A DNA stretch of 64,000 nt, taken from the NCBI RefSeq assembly GCF_014138435.1, contig NZ_JACJIM010000011.1, positions 90,272-154,271 of the forward strand, read 5' to 3'. The position numbers and the translations under genes were made by a program. The notes beneath the pieces are model-generated. The model was given only the letters and a program-made list of their open reading frames with translations, was not told the origin of the DNA and searched no databases. The DNA is from Methylobacterium fujisawaense. GTDB taxonomy: Bacteria; Pseudomonadota; Alphaproteobacteria; Rhizobiales; Beijerinckiaceae. Position 1 is the first letter of the stretch; every line of letters starts with the position of its first letter. Shown piece by piece: positions 35,086-44,081 of this stretch.

Positions 35086-35529
35086 TCACAAATCCGTGCC
35101 CTCTTTCTTGCCATCGTCTCCCGATTTGGCACCGGACGCCGCGACCGTAATCTTGACGGTCTGCGTCTGCACTTGACCGTCGGAGCTCTTGACCTCGAAC
35201 GTCACTTCGTCGGTTCCGGTGAAGCCGGAGTTGGGCTGGTAGAACAGCGCCTGGACGGCCGCCTCCTTGTTGGGACAGCGATAGCTTGCCGGTGTCTTCA
35301 GCTTGCCGACCTTGGTGATCACCGAGCCGTTCTTCGGCGGCCCCGAGACCTTGAACTCGGGCATCGGCCCAGGAGAACAATCCTTCTTGAGGTTCGGCGC
35401 GATCTCGATGCGCACGGTCTTGCCGGGCGCCACGGTCTTGGTTCGGCTGGCGGGCGCCTGGGCCAGCGCCGGGCCGGCGAGGGCCATGCTCCCGACGAGC
35501 AGCGCGGCGAGCGGACGAAGGGCAATCAT
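35086..35529 (-). CDS. Secreted Ig-like-fold protein of unknown function
   Basis: 147 residues. The signal peptide ends ALAQAPA. The mature domain is strand-rich with GFTGTDEVTFEVKSSDG, the pattern of Ig-like/cadherin-like repeat domains. Two cysteines (KKDCSPGP and SYRCPNK) could form a disulfide in the periplasm. The charged tail GDDGKKEGTDL ends the protein. No partner gene is evident. Confidence 0.68.
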   Translation of the reverse strand: MIALRPLAALLVGSMALAGPALAQAPASRTKTVAPGKTVRIEIAPNLKKDCSPGPMPEFKVSGPPKNGSVITKVGKLKTPASYRCPNKEAAVQALFYQPNSGFTGTDEVTFEVKSSDGQVQTQTVKITVAASGAKSGDDGKKEGTDL

Positions 35530-35649
35530 GGAAGCGTCTCTCCAGTGCCGAGCCGGGACCTGTCTCCGGACGCGCGTCCGGATGCCCCGTTCCTCGGTGG
35601 AGACCATGTGGGGACGCCGCGCACGGGCGTCGAGGGCCCGGACGGCCCC

Positions 35650-36069
35650 TTAATTCTGGAGCGCCGCCGCGACGATACCGGTGATGCGGGCGATCTGCGC
35701 GGGATCGAATTCGCCGGCCAGGGCGGCGGCGAGCCGCCCTTCGACCCGCGTGCGCTCCCCGGCATCGGCAAGCGGAGCGGGGGGAATCTCATCCTCGGCC
35801 AGACGGCAGACCCGGCGAATCGTCTCGGCGGCCGCGAGGAGTTTCTCCCGGTCGGTGGGACCCATCTCCCAGAGCGGATTGCGCAGGCGGCTGATCACGC
35901 GCTTGGCGTCGCGGTACTCGCGGTCGACGCCGGTGGCCGCCTCGATCTGGCTGACGAGGAACATCAGTTCCAAGACTTCGGACGCCGCCTCCGGGCATGT
36001 GCGGACGATCCGCATGATGCGGGCCATCAGTTCCTGGCTGGGCGTCAACTTGGGTTTGGGCGCGGCCAT
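35650..36069 (-). CDS. Helical protein of unknown function
   Basis: 139 residues beginning MAAPKPKLTPSQELMARIMR. Almost all helix by composition, with no signal or membrane span. No domain is recognised. It lies just downstream of the merR gene on the same strand (87-base gap) and may be co-transcribed with it. Confidence 0.62.
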   Translation of the reverse strand: MAAPKPKLTPSQELMARIMRIVRTCPEAASEVLELMFLVSQIEAATGVDREYRDAKRVISRLRNPLWEMGPTDREKLLAAAETIRRVCRLAEDEIPPAPLADAGERTRVEGRLAAALAGEFDPAQIARITGIVAAALQN

Positions 36070-36156
36070 GCGGGCGACAACGCAGGTTGTCGCCGGAAAG
36101 TTCGCTGGCCGCGTGTCGGATCGCGCGGTCGTGCCTACACGGTCAGGCTGGGCCGG

Positions 36157-36648
36157 TCAGGCCTCCAGGTCGGGCATCTCGCGCAGGCCATCGAGCAGGG
36201 CGCGGCAGGCCCGCAATTCCTCCAGGGCTTCGGCCAGGGACGCCCGGTCCGAGGCTCCGAGAGTGACGGACCGGGCGCCCGCCTCCGTCTCGACCTCCTG
36301 AATCAGGGGTTCGGCCGCCACGGCCTCGCCGCGGCCGACCGCCTGCACGAAGCGGACGCCGTTCTCCTTGAGGACCCGCTGCGCCCCCGCGATGGTGTAG
36401 CGCTGCACGTGCAGGAGATGCCGGATGCCCGCCACCAGCTCGACATCCTGGGGCCGATAATAGCGCCGGCCGCCCGCCCGCTTCACGGGACGGATCTGGC
36501 CAAAGCGGGTCTCCCAGAACCGCAGCACGTGCTGGGGCACGTCGAGTTCCTCGGCCACCTCGCTGATCGTCCGGAACGCGTGGGCGCTCTTCTCGCCGAT
36601 CCCGGTCGGCGGTTCGTCGGTCTGTGCGGCGGCGAGGGCTGGCGGCAT
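36157..36648 (-). CDS. MerR-family transcriptional regulator
   Basis: 163 residues. The N-terminal helix-turn-helix reads FRTISEVAEELDVPQHVLRF, followed by WETRFGQIRPVKRAGGRRYY, the wing typical of MerR. A dimerisation helix region follows. It lacks the Cys clusters of metal-sensing MerR proteins. A merR gene immediately downstream of ihfA is a conserved arrangement in rhizobial-type genomes, there followed by tRNA-Pro; no tRNA is found here. Confidence 0.85.
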   Translation of the reverse strand: MPPALAAAQTDEPPTGIGEKSAHAFRTISEVAEELDVPQHVLRFWETRFGQIRPVKRAGGRRYYRPQDVELVAGIRHLLHVQRYTIAGAQRVLKENGVRFVQAVGRGEAVAAEPLIQEVETEAGARSVTLGASDRASLAEALEELRACRALLDGLREMPDLEA

Positions 36649-36893
36649 GGGCGTCTTGCGAATGGGCTCGGAACGCCCCGATCTTGACCGGTCGCAGGGT
36701 CGCACTCAAGCCTGAGAGGCTGAGGAATCCGGCGGCGTTTGGAGCGGGTGCCGCTTGTGCGGTGCGTCGTGTGCCGGGCTCCCGTTCACCGTCCGCGACC
36801 TTCCGGGCATCCGGGACAAGGGCGGGGCAGGATGAACCGCAGCCCGTTCCGGGGCGCAGGCCCCGCAGGAGGCGAACCCGCACGCGGACCCGC

Positions 36894-37214
36894 TCAATCG
36901 TCGTCGTGAACGCCCGTGCCATTCAGGCCGTTGATCTTAGCCTTGAGCACGTTGGACGGCTTGAACACCATCACCTGCCGCGGCTCGATCGCGACCTCGA
37001 CCCCGGTCTTGGGGTTGCGGCCGACGCGCTTGCCCTTGCTGCGCACCACGAAGGAGCCGAACGAGGACAGCTTCACCGTCTCGCCGCTCGCCAGGCAGCT
37101 GCAGATCTCCGACAGCACGGTCTCGACGAGGGCGGCCGACTCGGTCCGCGACAGGCCCACCTGATGGTAGACGGCCTCGCTCAAGTCGGCGCGCGTCACC
37201 GTCTTGCCTGCCAT
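36894..37214 (-). CDS. ihfA: Integration host factor alpha subunit
   Basis: 106 residues. Nucleoid protein that binds and bends DNA as a heterodimer with IhfB. The signature GRNPKTGVEVAIEPRQVMVF, with the intercalating Pro-containing arm, is present, as is TRADLSEAVYHQVGLSRTES at the N-terminus. The acidic tail GVHDDD is short. The start at 37214 gives the canonical MAGKTVTRADL. Confidence 0.95.
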   Translation of the reverse strand: MAGKTVTRADLSEAVYHQVGLSRTESAALVETVLSEICSCLASGETVKLSSFGSFVVRSKGKRVGRNPKTGVEVAIEPRQVMVFKPSNVLKAKINGLNGTGVHDDD

Positions 37215-37380
37215 GCCGTGTCCCCTCGCCCGCATCCTTCGCCCCATGACGCATGGTGCGGCACGCGCGGCCACACCAAACGCTGAAGGCGTATCCCTAT
37301 GATCCGGCACGCTAATCGGCGCTCCGCCCCCGGTCAACCGCAGCGGGGCCGCGAATCGTTTCAGGCGCCCGCCCGAAGCC

Positions 37381-38391
37381 TCACCAGCGGATCAGCGCCG
37401 CACCCCAGCTGAACCCGCCGCCGATCGCCTCGATCATCACGAGGTCGCCCGCCTGGATGCGACCGTCCCGCCGCGCCACGTCGAGGGCCAGGGGAATCGA
37501 GGCCGCCGACGTGTTGCCGTGGCGGTCCACCGTCAGCACGATCTTCTCCCGGGCGATTCCGATCTTGTCGGCCGAGGCCTCGATGATCCGGCGATTGGCC
37601 TGATGCGGCACGAACCAGTCGAGCTCCTCCGCGGTGACGCCCGCCTGCGCGAAAGCCTCGACGATGACGTCGGTGACCTGCCCCACGGCGAACCGGAACA
37701 CGTCGCGGCCCTCCATGCGCAGGTGGCCGGTCGTGCCGGTGGAACCCGGACCGCCGTCGACATAGAGCTTTTCCCGGTGGCGCCCGTCCGACCGCAGGCT
37801 CGCGCTGAGCACGCCGCGGTCCCCGGCCTCGTCCTGCGCCTCCAGCACGATGGCGCCGGCCCCGTCGCCGAACAGCACGCAGGTGGTGCGGTCCTCCCAG
37901 TCGACAATCCGCGAGAAGGTCTCGGCGCCGACCACCAGCGCGCGGCGGGCCGCGCCCGTGGTCAGGAACTTGTCGGCGGTCGAGACCGCGAAGACGAAGC
38001 CGGCGCAGACCGCCTGCAGGTCGAAGGCCGCGCCCTGATGGATGCCCAGCGCCGCCTGGATCTGGGTCGCGGTCGCCGGAAAGGTGTGGTCCGGCGTCGA
38101 GGTGGCGCAGATCACGAGGTCGATGTCGTCGGCGGTCAGGCCGGCATCCTTCAGGGCGGCCCGGGCCGCGCGCGCGCCGAGGACCGAGGTGGTCTCGTCG
38201 GCGGCCGCGATGTGCCGCTGGCGGATCCCGGTCCGCTGGACGATCCACGCGTCGGAGGTGTCCATCTGCTCGGCCAGATCGGCATTCGTCACCACCCGTG
38301 CGGGCAGGCTCGATCCGGTCCCCACCACCACCGAGCGCAGAGGGGGCGCGCGCCGGTGCGGCTCGGGGTCAGTGCGGAGGGTTGCCATCAT
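37381..38391 (-). CDS. fabH: Beta-ketoacyl-ACP synthase III
   Basis: 336 residues. It initiates fatty-acid synthesis by condensing acetyl-CoA with malonyl-ACP. The catalytic triad is visible as C129 (LQAVCAGF), H263 (VPHQANRRI) and N293 (HGNTSAAS). It lies just downstream of plsX (101-base gap) in the conserved plsX-fabH-ihfA-merR order, all leftward. Confidence 0.96.
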   Translation of the reverse strand: MMATLRTDPEPHRRAPPLRSVVVGTGSSLPARVVTNADLAEQMDTSDAWIVQRTGIRQRHIAAADETTSVLGARAARAALKDAGLTADDIDLVICATSTPDHTFPATATQIQAALGIHQGAAFDLQAVCAGFVFAVSTADKFLTTGAARRALVVGAETFSRIVDWEDRTTCVLFGDGAGAIVLEAQDEAGDRGVLSASLRSDGRHREKLYVDGGPGSTGTTGHLRMEGRDVFRFAVGQVTDVIVEAFAQAGVTAEELDWFVPHQANRRIIEASADKIGIAREKIVLTVDRHGNTSAASIPLALDVARRDGRIQAGDLVMIEAIGGGFSWGAALIRW

Positions 38392-38492
38392 TGTCCTTCC
38401 CGGACGACGCCAGATTCACAATTTCCAGTTGTGAAGCCGCAGCCGTCCGATTTCCATCCCATCCGTCGACGGGGCTCAGTCCGGCACCGGCG

Positions 38493-39527
38493 TCACGCCG
38501 GCGCCAGCGCCGCGGTCTGGTCGAGCATCTCGCGGATCGTGCGGATCATGTCATGGCGCGCCATGTCGTGCGCCAGATCGATCGCCGCGGCGAAGCCCTG
38601 CGCATTCTCCGAACCGTGGCTCTTGATGACGATGCCTTCGAGGCCGAGGAACACCCCGCCATTGGCCCGGCTCGGGTTCATCTTGTCCTTGAGGGCCTTG
38701 AAGGCCTGCCGGGCGAACAGGGCGCCGATCTTGGCGGCCAGCGTCCGGGTCATGGCGGCGCGGAGATACGTGCCGATCTGCTTGGCGGTGCCCTCGGCGG
38801 TCTTGAGGGCGATGTTGCCGGTGAACCCCTCGGTCACCACCACGTCGACGGTGCCGCGCCCGAGATCGGTGCCTTCGACGAAGCCGTGATAGGTGAGGCC
38901 GGGGCTCTCCATCTCGCGCAGGATCCGGGCGGCCTCCTTGACCGCCTCGTTGCCCTTCATCTCCTCGGTGCCGACATTGAGCAGGCCGACGGTGGGCCGG
39001 TCGAGGTCGAACACGATCCGGGCCATGGCGGAGCCCATCACGGCCATCTCGACGAGGTGCTCGGCATCCGTGCCGATGGTGGCGCCGACGTCGAGCACGA
39101 CGCTCTCGCCGCGCACGGTCGGCCACAGGCAGGCGATGGCCGGACGCTCGATGCCCGACATGGTCTTCAGGCAGATCTTCGACATCGCCATCAGGGCGCC
39201 GGTGTTGCCGGCCGACACGCAGGCATCGGCCTGCCCGTCGCGCACCGCCTGGATCGCCTGCCACATGGACGATTTGCCCCGGCCCTGGCGCACCGCCTGG
39301 CTGGGCTTGTCGTCCATGGCCACGGCCACGCTGGTGTGGCGGATCTCGACGCAATCCTTGAGCCGGGGCTCCTTGGCGACCAGCGGCGCGATCACGGCCT
39401 CGTCGCCGAACATCAGGAAGGTGGTGCCGGGATGGCGCTCCCGGGCCAGGGCCGCGCCGGGCACGACCGTGGTGGGCCCGTGGTCGCCACCCATGGCGTC
39501 GAGCGAGATGCACACGCGTTGGGACAT
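38493..39527 (-). CDS. plsX: Phosphate acyltransferase PlsX
   Basis: 344 residues. It converts acyl-ACP to acyl-phosphate for phospholipid synthesis. The N-terminus CISLDAMGGDHGPTTVVPGA and the segment DVGATIGTDAEHLVEMAVMG are characteristic. It sits downstream of the DUF177 gene, as in most bacteria, though the usual rpmF between them is absent, which is common in alphaproteobacteria. Confidence 0.95.
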   Translation of the reverse strand: MSQRVCISLDAMGGDHGPTTVVPGAALARERHPGTTFLMFGDEAVIAPLVAKEPRLKDCVEIRHTSVAVAMDDKPSQAVRQGRGKSSMWQAIQAVRDGQADACVSAGNTGALMAMSKICLKTMSGIERPAIACLWPTVRGESVVLDVGATIGTDAEHLVEMAVMGSAMARIVFDLDRPTVGLLNVGTEEMKGNEAVKEAARILREMESPGLTYHGFVEGTDLGRGTVDVVVTEGFTGNIALKTAEGTAKQIGTYLRAAMTRTLAAKIGALFARQAFKALKDKMNPSRANGGVFLGLEGIVIKSHGSENAQGFAAAIDLAHDMARHDMIRTIREMLDQTAALAPA

Positions 39528-39672
39528 GTCGGTAGCGGGTCGCGGGTCTCGGCGGGAAAGGGTTCAGACGTCGGCGGGACGGGGCCCGCCGGGCGCGGCG
39601 GACCATAGCGATACCGGCCCGGCGGGCAAATGAAATCGGGCGGCGCGGGCTTCCGGGCGGTCGCCGACGGCC

Positions 39673-40188
39673 TCAGGCTCCGCCGTCGCGGAGCTTGCGC
39701 AGGCCGTCGAGGGGCCCCGCATCGTCGCCCGCCACCACCGGCTCGAAGGTGATGCCGGGCTTGCGCGGATAGGGATCGAGGCCGAGCGCCAGGAACTCGG
39801 CGGTGAGCGCCCCGAAATCGATGCGGCCGCCGACCAGCGGGTCGGGGATGTCGGCCTCCTCGGCCTCAGTGCCGGCGAGCCGGTCGGTATCGGTGAACAC
39901 CACCTCGACCGGTTCATGGACCGGCGCCTCGAAGGGTTCGAGGCTCACGGTGCAGACCTGCGTCACCAGGGCTTCCACCGCGCCGGTCACGGTGAGCCGG
40001 CTGGTCGGCCCCTCGATGGCGAAGCGCCCGACCAGATCGCGGATCCCGGGGATGCCGAAATCGGCGGCGAGCGCCGCGCATTCGGCCGGGCTCGCCTCCA
40101 CGGTGACGGCGCCGCGCCCCTGGGGCAGGCGCTCGACATTGACCCAGCGCGCGAGGGGAAAGCCCTCCTGGCCGGCGTGGCGGGTCAT
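39673..40188 (-). CDS. DUF177/YceD family protein
   Basis: 171 residues. YceD-family proteins affect 23S rRNA accumulation. The C-terminal CxxS-type motif region VCTVSLEPFEAPV...EVVFTD matches the family pattern, although a second Cys pair is missing. It overlaps the upstream CBP3-like gene by four bases (ATGA), so the two are coupled. It is followed by plsX. Confidence 0.85.
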   Translation of the reverse strand: MTRHAGQEGFPLARWVNVERLPQGRGAVTVEASPAECAALAADFGIPGIRDLVGRFAIEGPTSRLTVTGAVEALVTQVCTVSLEPFEAPVHEPVEVVFTDTDRLAGTEAEEADIPDPLVGGRIDFGALTAEFLALGLDPYPRKPGITFEPVVAGDDAGPLDGLRKLRDGGA

Positions 40189-40754
40189 GAATTTCCTCCA
40201 TCTCCAGCGTGGACCGATGCCGGCGCGAAGCCGTCCGGCTCCGGGAAGGGCGGCCCAGCCCCGAGCAGCCCGTCCAGATCGGCGCCGGCGAGGGCGGCGT
40301 CGGCGGACTGCACGTAGGCGGCAAGACCGCGCCCGTCACCCTCGCCGCCCAGCACGTTGCGGACGAGAACGGCGCGCAGCGCCGCCGCGTCGCCGGCCTC
40401 CAGGGCGGCATCGTAGCCCTCGGCCCGGCCGTAAAAGGCGGCGCCGAGCTTCTTCATCCGCTTGGACACGCCCATGTCGCCGACACCGAGTTCGCGCAGC
40501 GAGGCGTCGAGCTGGGTGAAGACCGAATTCACGAGATCCTGGGCGACCTCGGACGCCGGCGCCGGCAACCGGTTCAGCCGGCGCAGGACCAGGATCGCGT
40601 GCAGGCAAAGGGCCTCGAACCGGCCCTCCACGGTATCGGGCACGCCGAGGCGCGTGTAGAGGCCCGGCCGGCGCGCGGCCATGCTCAAGGCCACGTGCAG
40701 CCCCTCGACGGCGCGGCGCCGCGCGCTCGCGCGCCGGAACAACCCGGCGATCAT
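40185..40754 (-). CDS. Ubiquinol-cytochrome c chaperone family protein (CBP3-like)
   Basis: 189 residues. The segment RFEALCLHAILVLRRLNRLP and TQLDASLRELGVGDMGVSKR, then MKKLGAAFYGRAEGYDAAL, are typical of the bc1-complex assembly chaperone family. It probably assists maturation of the cytochrome bc1 complex. It is coupled to the DUF177 gene by ATGA overlap. Divergent from bamE with about 155 bases between. Confidence 0.9.
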   Translation of the reverse strand: MIAGLFRRASARRRAVEGLHVALSMAARRPGLYTRLGVPDTVEGRFEALCLHAILVLRRLNRLPAPASEVAQDLVNSVFTQLDASLRELGVGDMGVSKRMKKLGAAFYGRAEGYDAALEAGDAAALRAVLVRNVLGGEGDGRGLAAYVQSADAALAGADLDGLLGAGPPFPEPDGFAPASVHAGDGGNS

Positions 40755-40909
40755 CGGTGCCGAACCCCGGCCATCTGTGGCCAAGCTTGCCTTGTCAAAG
40801 CCATAACCCCGCGGTACGGCAACCCACGCCCAGGGCGCAAGCGCCGTCGGAGCCCCGTGTCGGCGACGACGGTTGCGCCCCGTCCGTCAACACGCTCTCT
40901 GGGGGCCCG

Positions 40910-41407
40910 ATGCGGCGCCGTCTCGTCCAGTCCTTCGCGCGCCTCGCCCTGCTCGGCCTTGCGGGAACCGGCCTGTCCGGCTGCATCGGCGAGGAGCTGC
41001 GTCACGGCTATCAGGTCGACCAGGCGGCACTCGCCACGATCAAGCCCGGCATGAGCCCCGAGCAGGTCCTGCAGATCCTCGGCACGCCGTCGACGGTGTC
41101 CACCGTGGGCAACAAGTCCTGGTACTACATCTCGCAGAACACCCGCCGGACGATCATGTTCCTGGGTGAGCAGGTCGAGGACCAGAAGGTGACGGCGGTC
41201 TATTTCTCGCCCGCCTTCAAGGTCGAGCGGGTGGCGCTTTACGGCCTCCAAGACGGCCGGATCTTCGACTTCATCGAACGCACGACGCCGACGAGCGGCG
41301 CCGACCGCGCCTTCCTCAGCCAGCTGTTCCGCGGCCTGACCCGCTACGAGCCGTTCGGCAGCGGCAGCGGCACCAGCGTCGTGCCGGGCGCCAATCGCGG
41401 CATGTGA
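40910..41407 (+). CDS. bamE: Outer membrane assembly lipoprotein BamE
   Basis: 165 residues. A signal peptide ends in the lipobox LSGC near residue 25. The BamE/SmpA fold follows (IKPGMSPEQVLQILGTPSTV, then SWYYISQNTRRTIMF). It stabilises the BAM complex that inserts outer-membrane proteins. The C-terminal ~50 residues form an extension. Its last 64 bases overlap the end of the convergent HAD gene. Confidence 0.92.
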   Translation: MRRRLVQSFARLALLGLAGTGLSGCIGEELRHGYQVDQAALATIKPGMSPEQVLQILGTPSTVSTVGNKSWYYISQNTRRTIMFLGEQVEDQKVTAVYFSPAFKVERVALYGLQDGRIFDFIERTTPTSGADRAFLSQLFRGLTRYEPFGSGSGTSVVPGANRGM

Positions 41408-42063
41408 TCGGCCTCGCCCGCCACGAGGCGGGCGATCTCCGCCGGCTCCGAGAACAGGTGCTCGGGGCCGAGGGCCGCGAGAGCCCCGGAATCGGTATAG
41501 CCCCAGGCCACGGCGCCGAAGGGACAGCCCAGGGCGCGCGCCGCCTCAAGGTCGCGGATCTCGTCGCCGATGCAGAGAGCCCGGTCGGGCGCCACGCCGG
41601 TCCGTGCGAGCAGCGTCCGCAGCCGACGCGCCTTCCCGAAGACCGAGGCCCCGCAGGCATAGGTGCCGATGCGGTCGGCATTGTCCGGTCCGAGCACCCG
41701 CCGCACCGTGTCGGCGCGGTTCGACGACAGGATCGCCAGCGGCACGCCCGCCTCCGCGACCGCGGCCAGCATCGCCGGAACGCCGGGAAACAGGGCGATC
41801 TGCCCGGCGTCGCGCGCGGCCAGCCTGTGCATGTGGCGGGCGATGAGCGGCAGCTTCCAGCGCGGGATGCCGAGATGGGCCACGATCGCCCGGGCGCCCA
41901 GGAGCCGCAGACCCTCGACCTCATGGGCCTCGACCCGGCGGAAGCGGTAGCGGTCGGCGACCCCGTTCAGAACCGAACAGAACCACGGGAAGCTGTCGGC
42001 CAGGGTGCCGTCGAAATCGAGGACGACGAGACGCGGCCGTGGAGCGGCCGGCGGCCGGGTCAT
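41344..42063 (-). CDS. HAD-superfamily phosphatase
   Basis: About 239 residues. Motif I VVLDFDGTLADS holds the nucleophilic Asp, motif II is in LAILSSNRADTV, and motif III/IV is CIGDEIRDLEAA. This places it with phosphoglycolate-phosphatase-like enzymes. It starts one base after the stop of the upstream sensor kinase gene, so it is likely co-transcribed with it. It ends inside the convergent bamE gene (64-base overlap). Confidence 0.85.
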   Translation of the reverse strand: MTRPPAAPRPRLVVLDFDGTLADSFPWFCSVLNGVADRYRFRRVEAHEVEGLRLLGARAIVAHLGIPRWKLPLIARHMHRLAARDAGQIALFPGVPAMLAAVAEAGVPLAILSSNRADTVRRVLGPDNADRIGTYACGASVFGKARRLRTLLARTGVAPDRALCIGDEIRDLEAARALGCPFGAVAWGYTDSGALAALGPEHLFSEPAEIARLVAGEADHMPRLAPGTTLVPLPLPNGS

Positions 42064-42064
42064 G

Positions 42065-43978
42065 TCAGGTCCGCAGGTTCTCGAGCGGGACACAGAGCCG
42101 CATCAGGAGACCGCCCGGCGCCCAGTCGTGCTCCAGCACGCCGTCGAGCTGGCCGGCGACGCTGCGCTCGGCCAGAACGGTGCCGAACCCCTTCCGGAGC
42201 GGCGCGCCGGCAACCTGGGGGCCGCCCTCCTCGCGCCATGTCAGCGTATAGCGGCCCGCCTCCCGGGCCCCGCTCAGCGAGACGCCGCCCTCCCGCGTTG
42301 AGAGCCCTCCGTACTTGACCGCGTTGGTCGCCTGCTCGTGCATGATCAGGGCGAGGGCGGTGGCGGTGCGCTCGCCGATCTCGGCATCGTCCCCGGTGAT
42401 CACCACGCGCGCGCGTCCGTTCTCCTCGTAGGCGGCCATGATCAGGCGCATCAGCCCAAGCACCGTCTGACCGGCCACCGGCGGGGCGCTGTCGGGGGAA
42501 TGGGGGCGAACATATTCGTGGGCCCGGGCCAGGGCGCCCAGTCGCTCGCGGAACGCCGCCACGAACGGCTTGGCCGCAGGATCGCTCCGGGCGGTCAGCG
42601 CGGCGAGGCCGCCGACCACCGCGAAGATGTTCTTGATCCGGTGCGACAGCTCGCGGATCAGAAGGTCCCGCGCCTCCTCGGCGCGCTTCGCCTCGCGCAG
42701 GTCGCGGGTGACGGTGGCGTATCCCACCTCGGTCCCCATCGGATCGCGCACCGGGAAGATGTTGTAGAGCACCGCCAACGGCTCGCCGGTGACGAAGTGC
42801 CGGAAGGCCAGCTCGCCCTCCCAGAACCCGTCCCGGCGCACCGCCGGCATGACGGTCTCGGCCAGGATCCGGCGGCTGTCGTCGGTGAAGAAGTCGGACA
42901 CCGTGCACGCCCGGGCGGCGGCGAGGTTGGGCAGGCCGACCAGGGCCAGGGCGGCCTCGTTGAGATGGGTGATCTCGCCCTCGAGGGTGCAGAGCCCGAT
43001 GAAGTCCTTGGAGGTCTCGACGATCACGGCGAGCTTGCGGGCTTCGGCCTCGGCACGCTTCAGGTCGTCGATATCGGTACAGGTCCCGAACCAGCGCTCG
43101 ATCCGCCCCTCGGCGTCCCGGATCGGCATGGCGCGCCCGAGCGTCCAGCGGTAATCGCCGTTGTGGTGGCGCAGGCGGTACTCGATCTCGTAGGGCTCGC
43201 CCGTCCTGAGGCAGTGGCGCCACCGCGCCCAGGCCCGCTCTTGGTCCTCGGGGTGGAACACCCCGTTCCAGCCCTCGCCGTCGGTGGAGCCGTAGGGCAC
43301 GCCGGTGAACTCGTACCAGCGGTCGTTGTAATAATCGTGGAACCCGTCCGGCCGGGTGGTCCAGACCATCTGGGGCATGGCGGAGGTCATCACGCGGAAG
43401 CGGCGCTCGCTCGCGGCGATCTCCGCCTCGCGGGCGGCGACCCGCGCCAGCGTCCGGCGATGCTCCAGCAGGCTCGAGATCTGACGTGCCAACGCCAGCA
43501 GGGTCGCGGTCTGCTCGGAATCGAGGCCGTCCGGCCGCGGGGCCCGGTCCAGCACGCACAGGGCACCGATCGGAATGCCATGATTGCCGCGGATCACCGC
43601 GCCCGCATAGAAGCGGAAGGCCGGCGCCCCGGTCACGAGGGGGTTCTCAGTGGTCCGCGGGTCGGTGGTCAGATCCGGGATGACGAGAAGATCGCCCGCC
43701 TCGATCGTATGGGCACAGACCGAGCAGTTGATCGGCAACTCGCGCTTGCCGAGGCCCACCTCCGACTTGAACCACTGCCGCTCGGCATCCACCAGGCTGA
43801 CGAGGGCGACCGGCGCGCGGCAGACATAGGCTGCGACCCGCACGAGATCGTCGTAGAGCGGCTCCGGCTCCGAATCGAGGATCGCGAGATCACGAAGTTC
43901 CGCGATCCGATCCGCGGCGCTCCAGCGTCCATCGGTCGGTCCGGCTTCCGCGAGCGCGTGAGGTGCAGGCACATCCAT
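42065..43978 (-). CDS. GAF-PAS-PAS HWE-family sensor histidine kinase
   Basis: 637 residues, no membrane span, so a cytoplasmic sensor. A GAF domain (about 25-175) is followed by a PAS domain with PAC (about 190-320, MVWTTRPDGFHDYYNDRWYE), a second PAS domain (about 325-440) and an HWE kinase core. The phospho-acceptor His is in RELSHRIKNIFAVV, the N-box is MHEQATNAVKYG, and the W-x-E element is LTWREEGGP. No response regulator is adjacent. The HAD gene follows immediately. It closely resembles the second kinase at 45985. Confidence 0.9.
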   Translation of the reverse strand: MDVPAPHALAEAGPTDGRWSAADRIAELRDLAILDSEPEPLYDDLVRVAAYVCRAPVALVSLVDAERQWFKSEVGLGKRELPINCSVCAHTIEAGDLLVIPDLTTDPRTTENPLVTGAPAFRFYAGAVIRGNHGIPIGALCVLDRAPRPDGLDSEQTATLLALARQISSLLEHRRTLARVAAREAEIAASERRFRVMTSAMPQMVWTTRPDGFHDYYNDRWYEFTGVPYGSTDGEGWNGVFHPEDQERAWARWRHCLRTGEPYEIEYRLRHHNGDYRWTLGRAMPIRDAEGRIERWFGTCTDIDDLKRAEAEARKLAVIVETSKDFIGLCTLEGEITHLNEAALALVGLPNLAAARACTVSDFFTDDSRRILAETVMPAVRRDGFWEGELAFRHFVTGEPLAVLYNIFPVRDPMGTEVGYATVTRDLREAKRAEEARDLLIRELSHRIKNIFAVVGGLAALTARSDPAAKPFVAAFRERLGALARAHEYVRPHSPDSAPPVAGQTVLGLMRLIMAAYEENGRARVVITGDDAEIGERTATALALIMHEQATNAVKYGGLSTREGGVSLSGAREAGRYTLTWREEGGPQVAGAPLRKGFGTVLAERSVAGQLDGVLEHDWAPGGLLMRLCVPLENLRT

Positions 43979-44081
43979 GGTCCTGCCCTCACATAGGCGC
44001 GCAGCGGCGCCCTGCCTAGGGACCGCCGCGCTTTCCTGCCGTGCCCGCCGGGGCCCGGCAGACGATGCTGGCCGGGGCGCG

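Noticed and set aside
36070..36156. Expected tRNA-Pro downstream of merR
   Set aside because: No cloverleaf, no GGTTCGA motif and too little room for the gene together with flanks.
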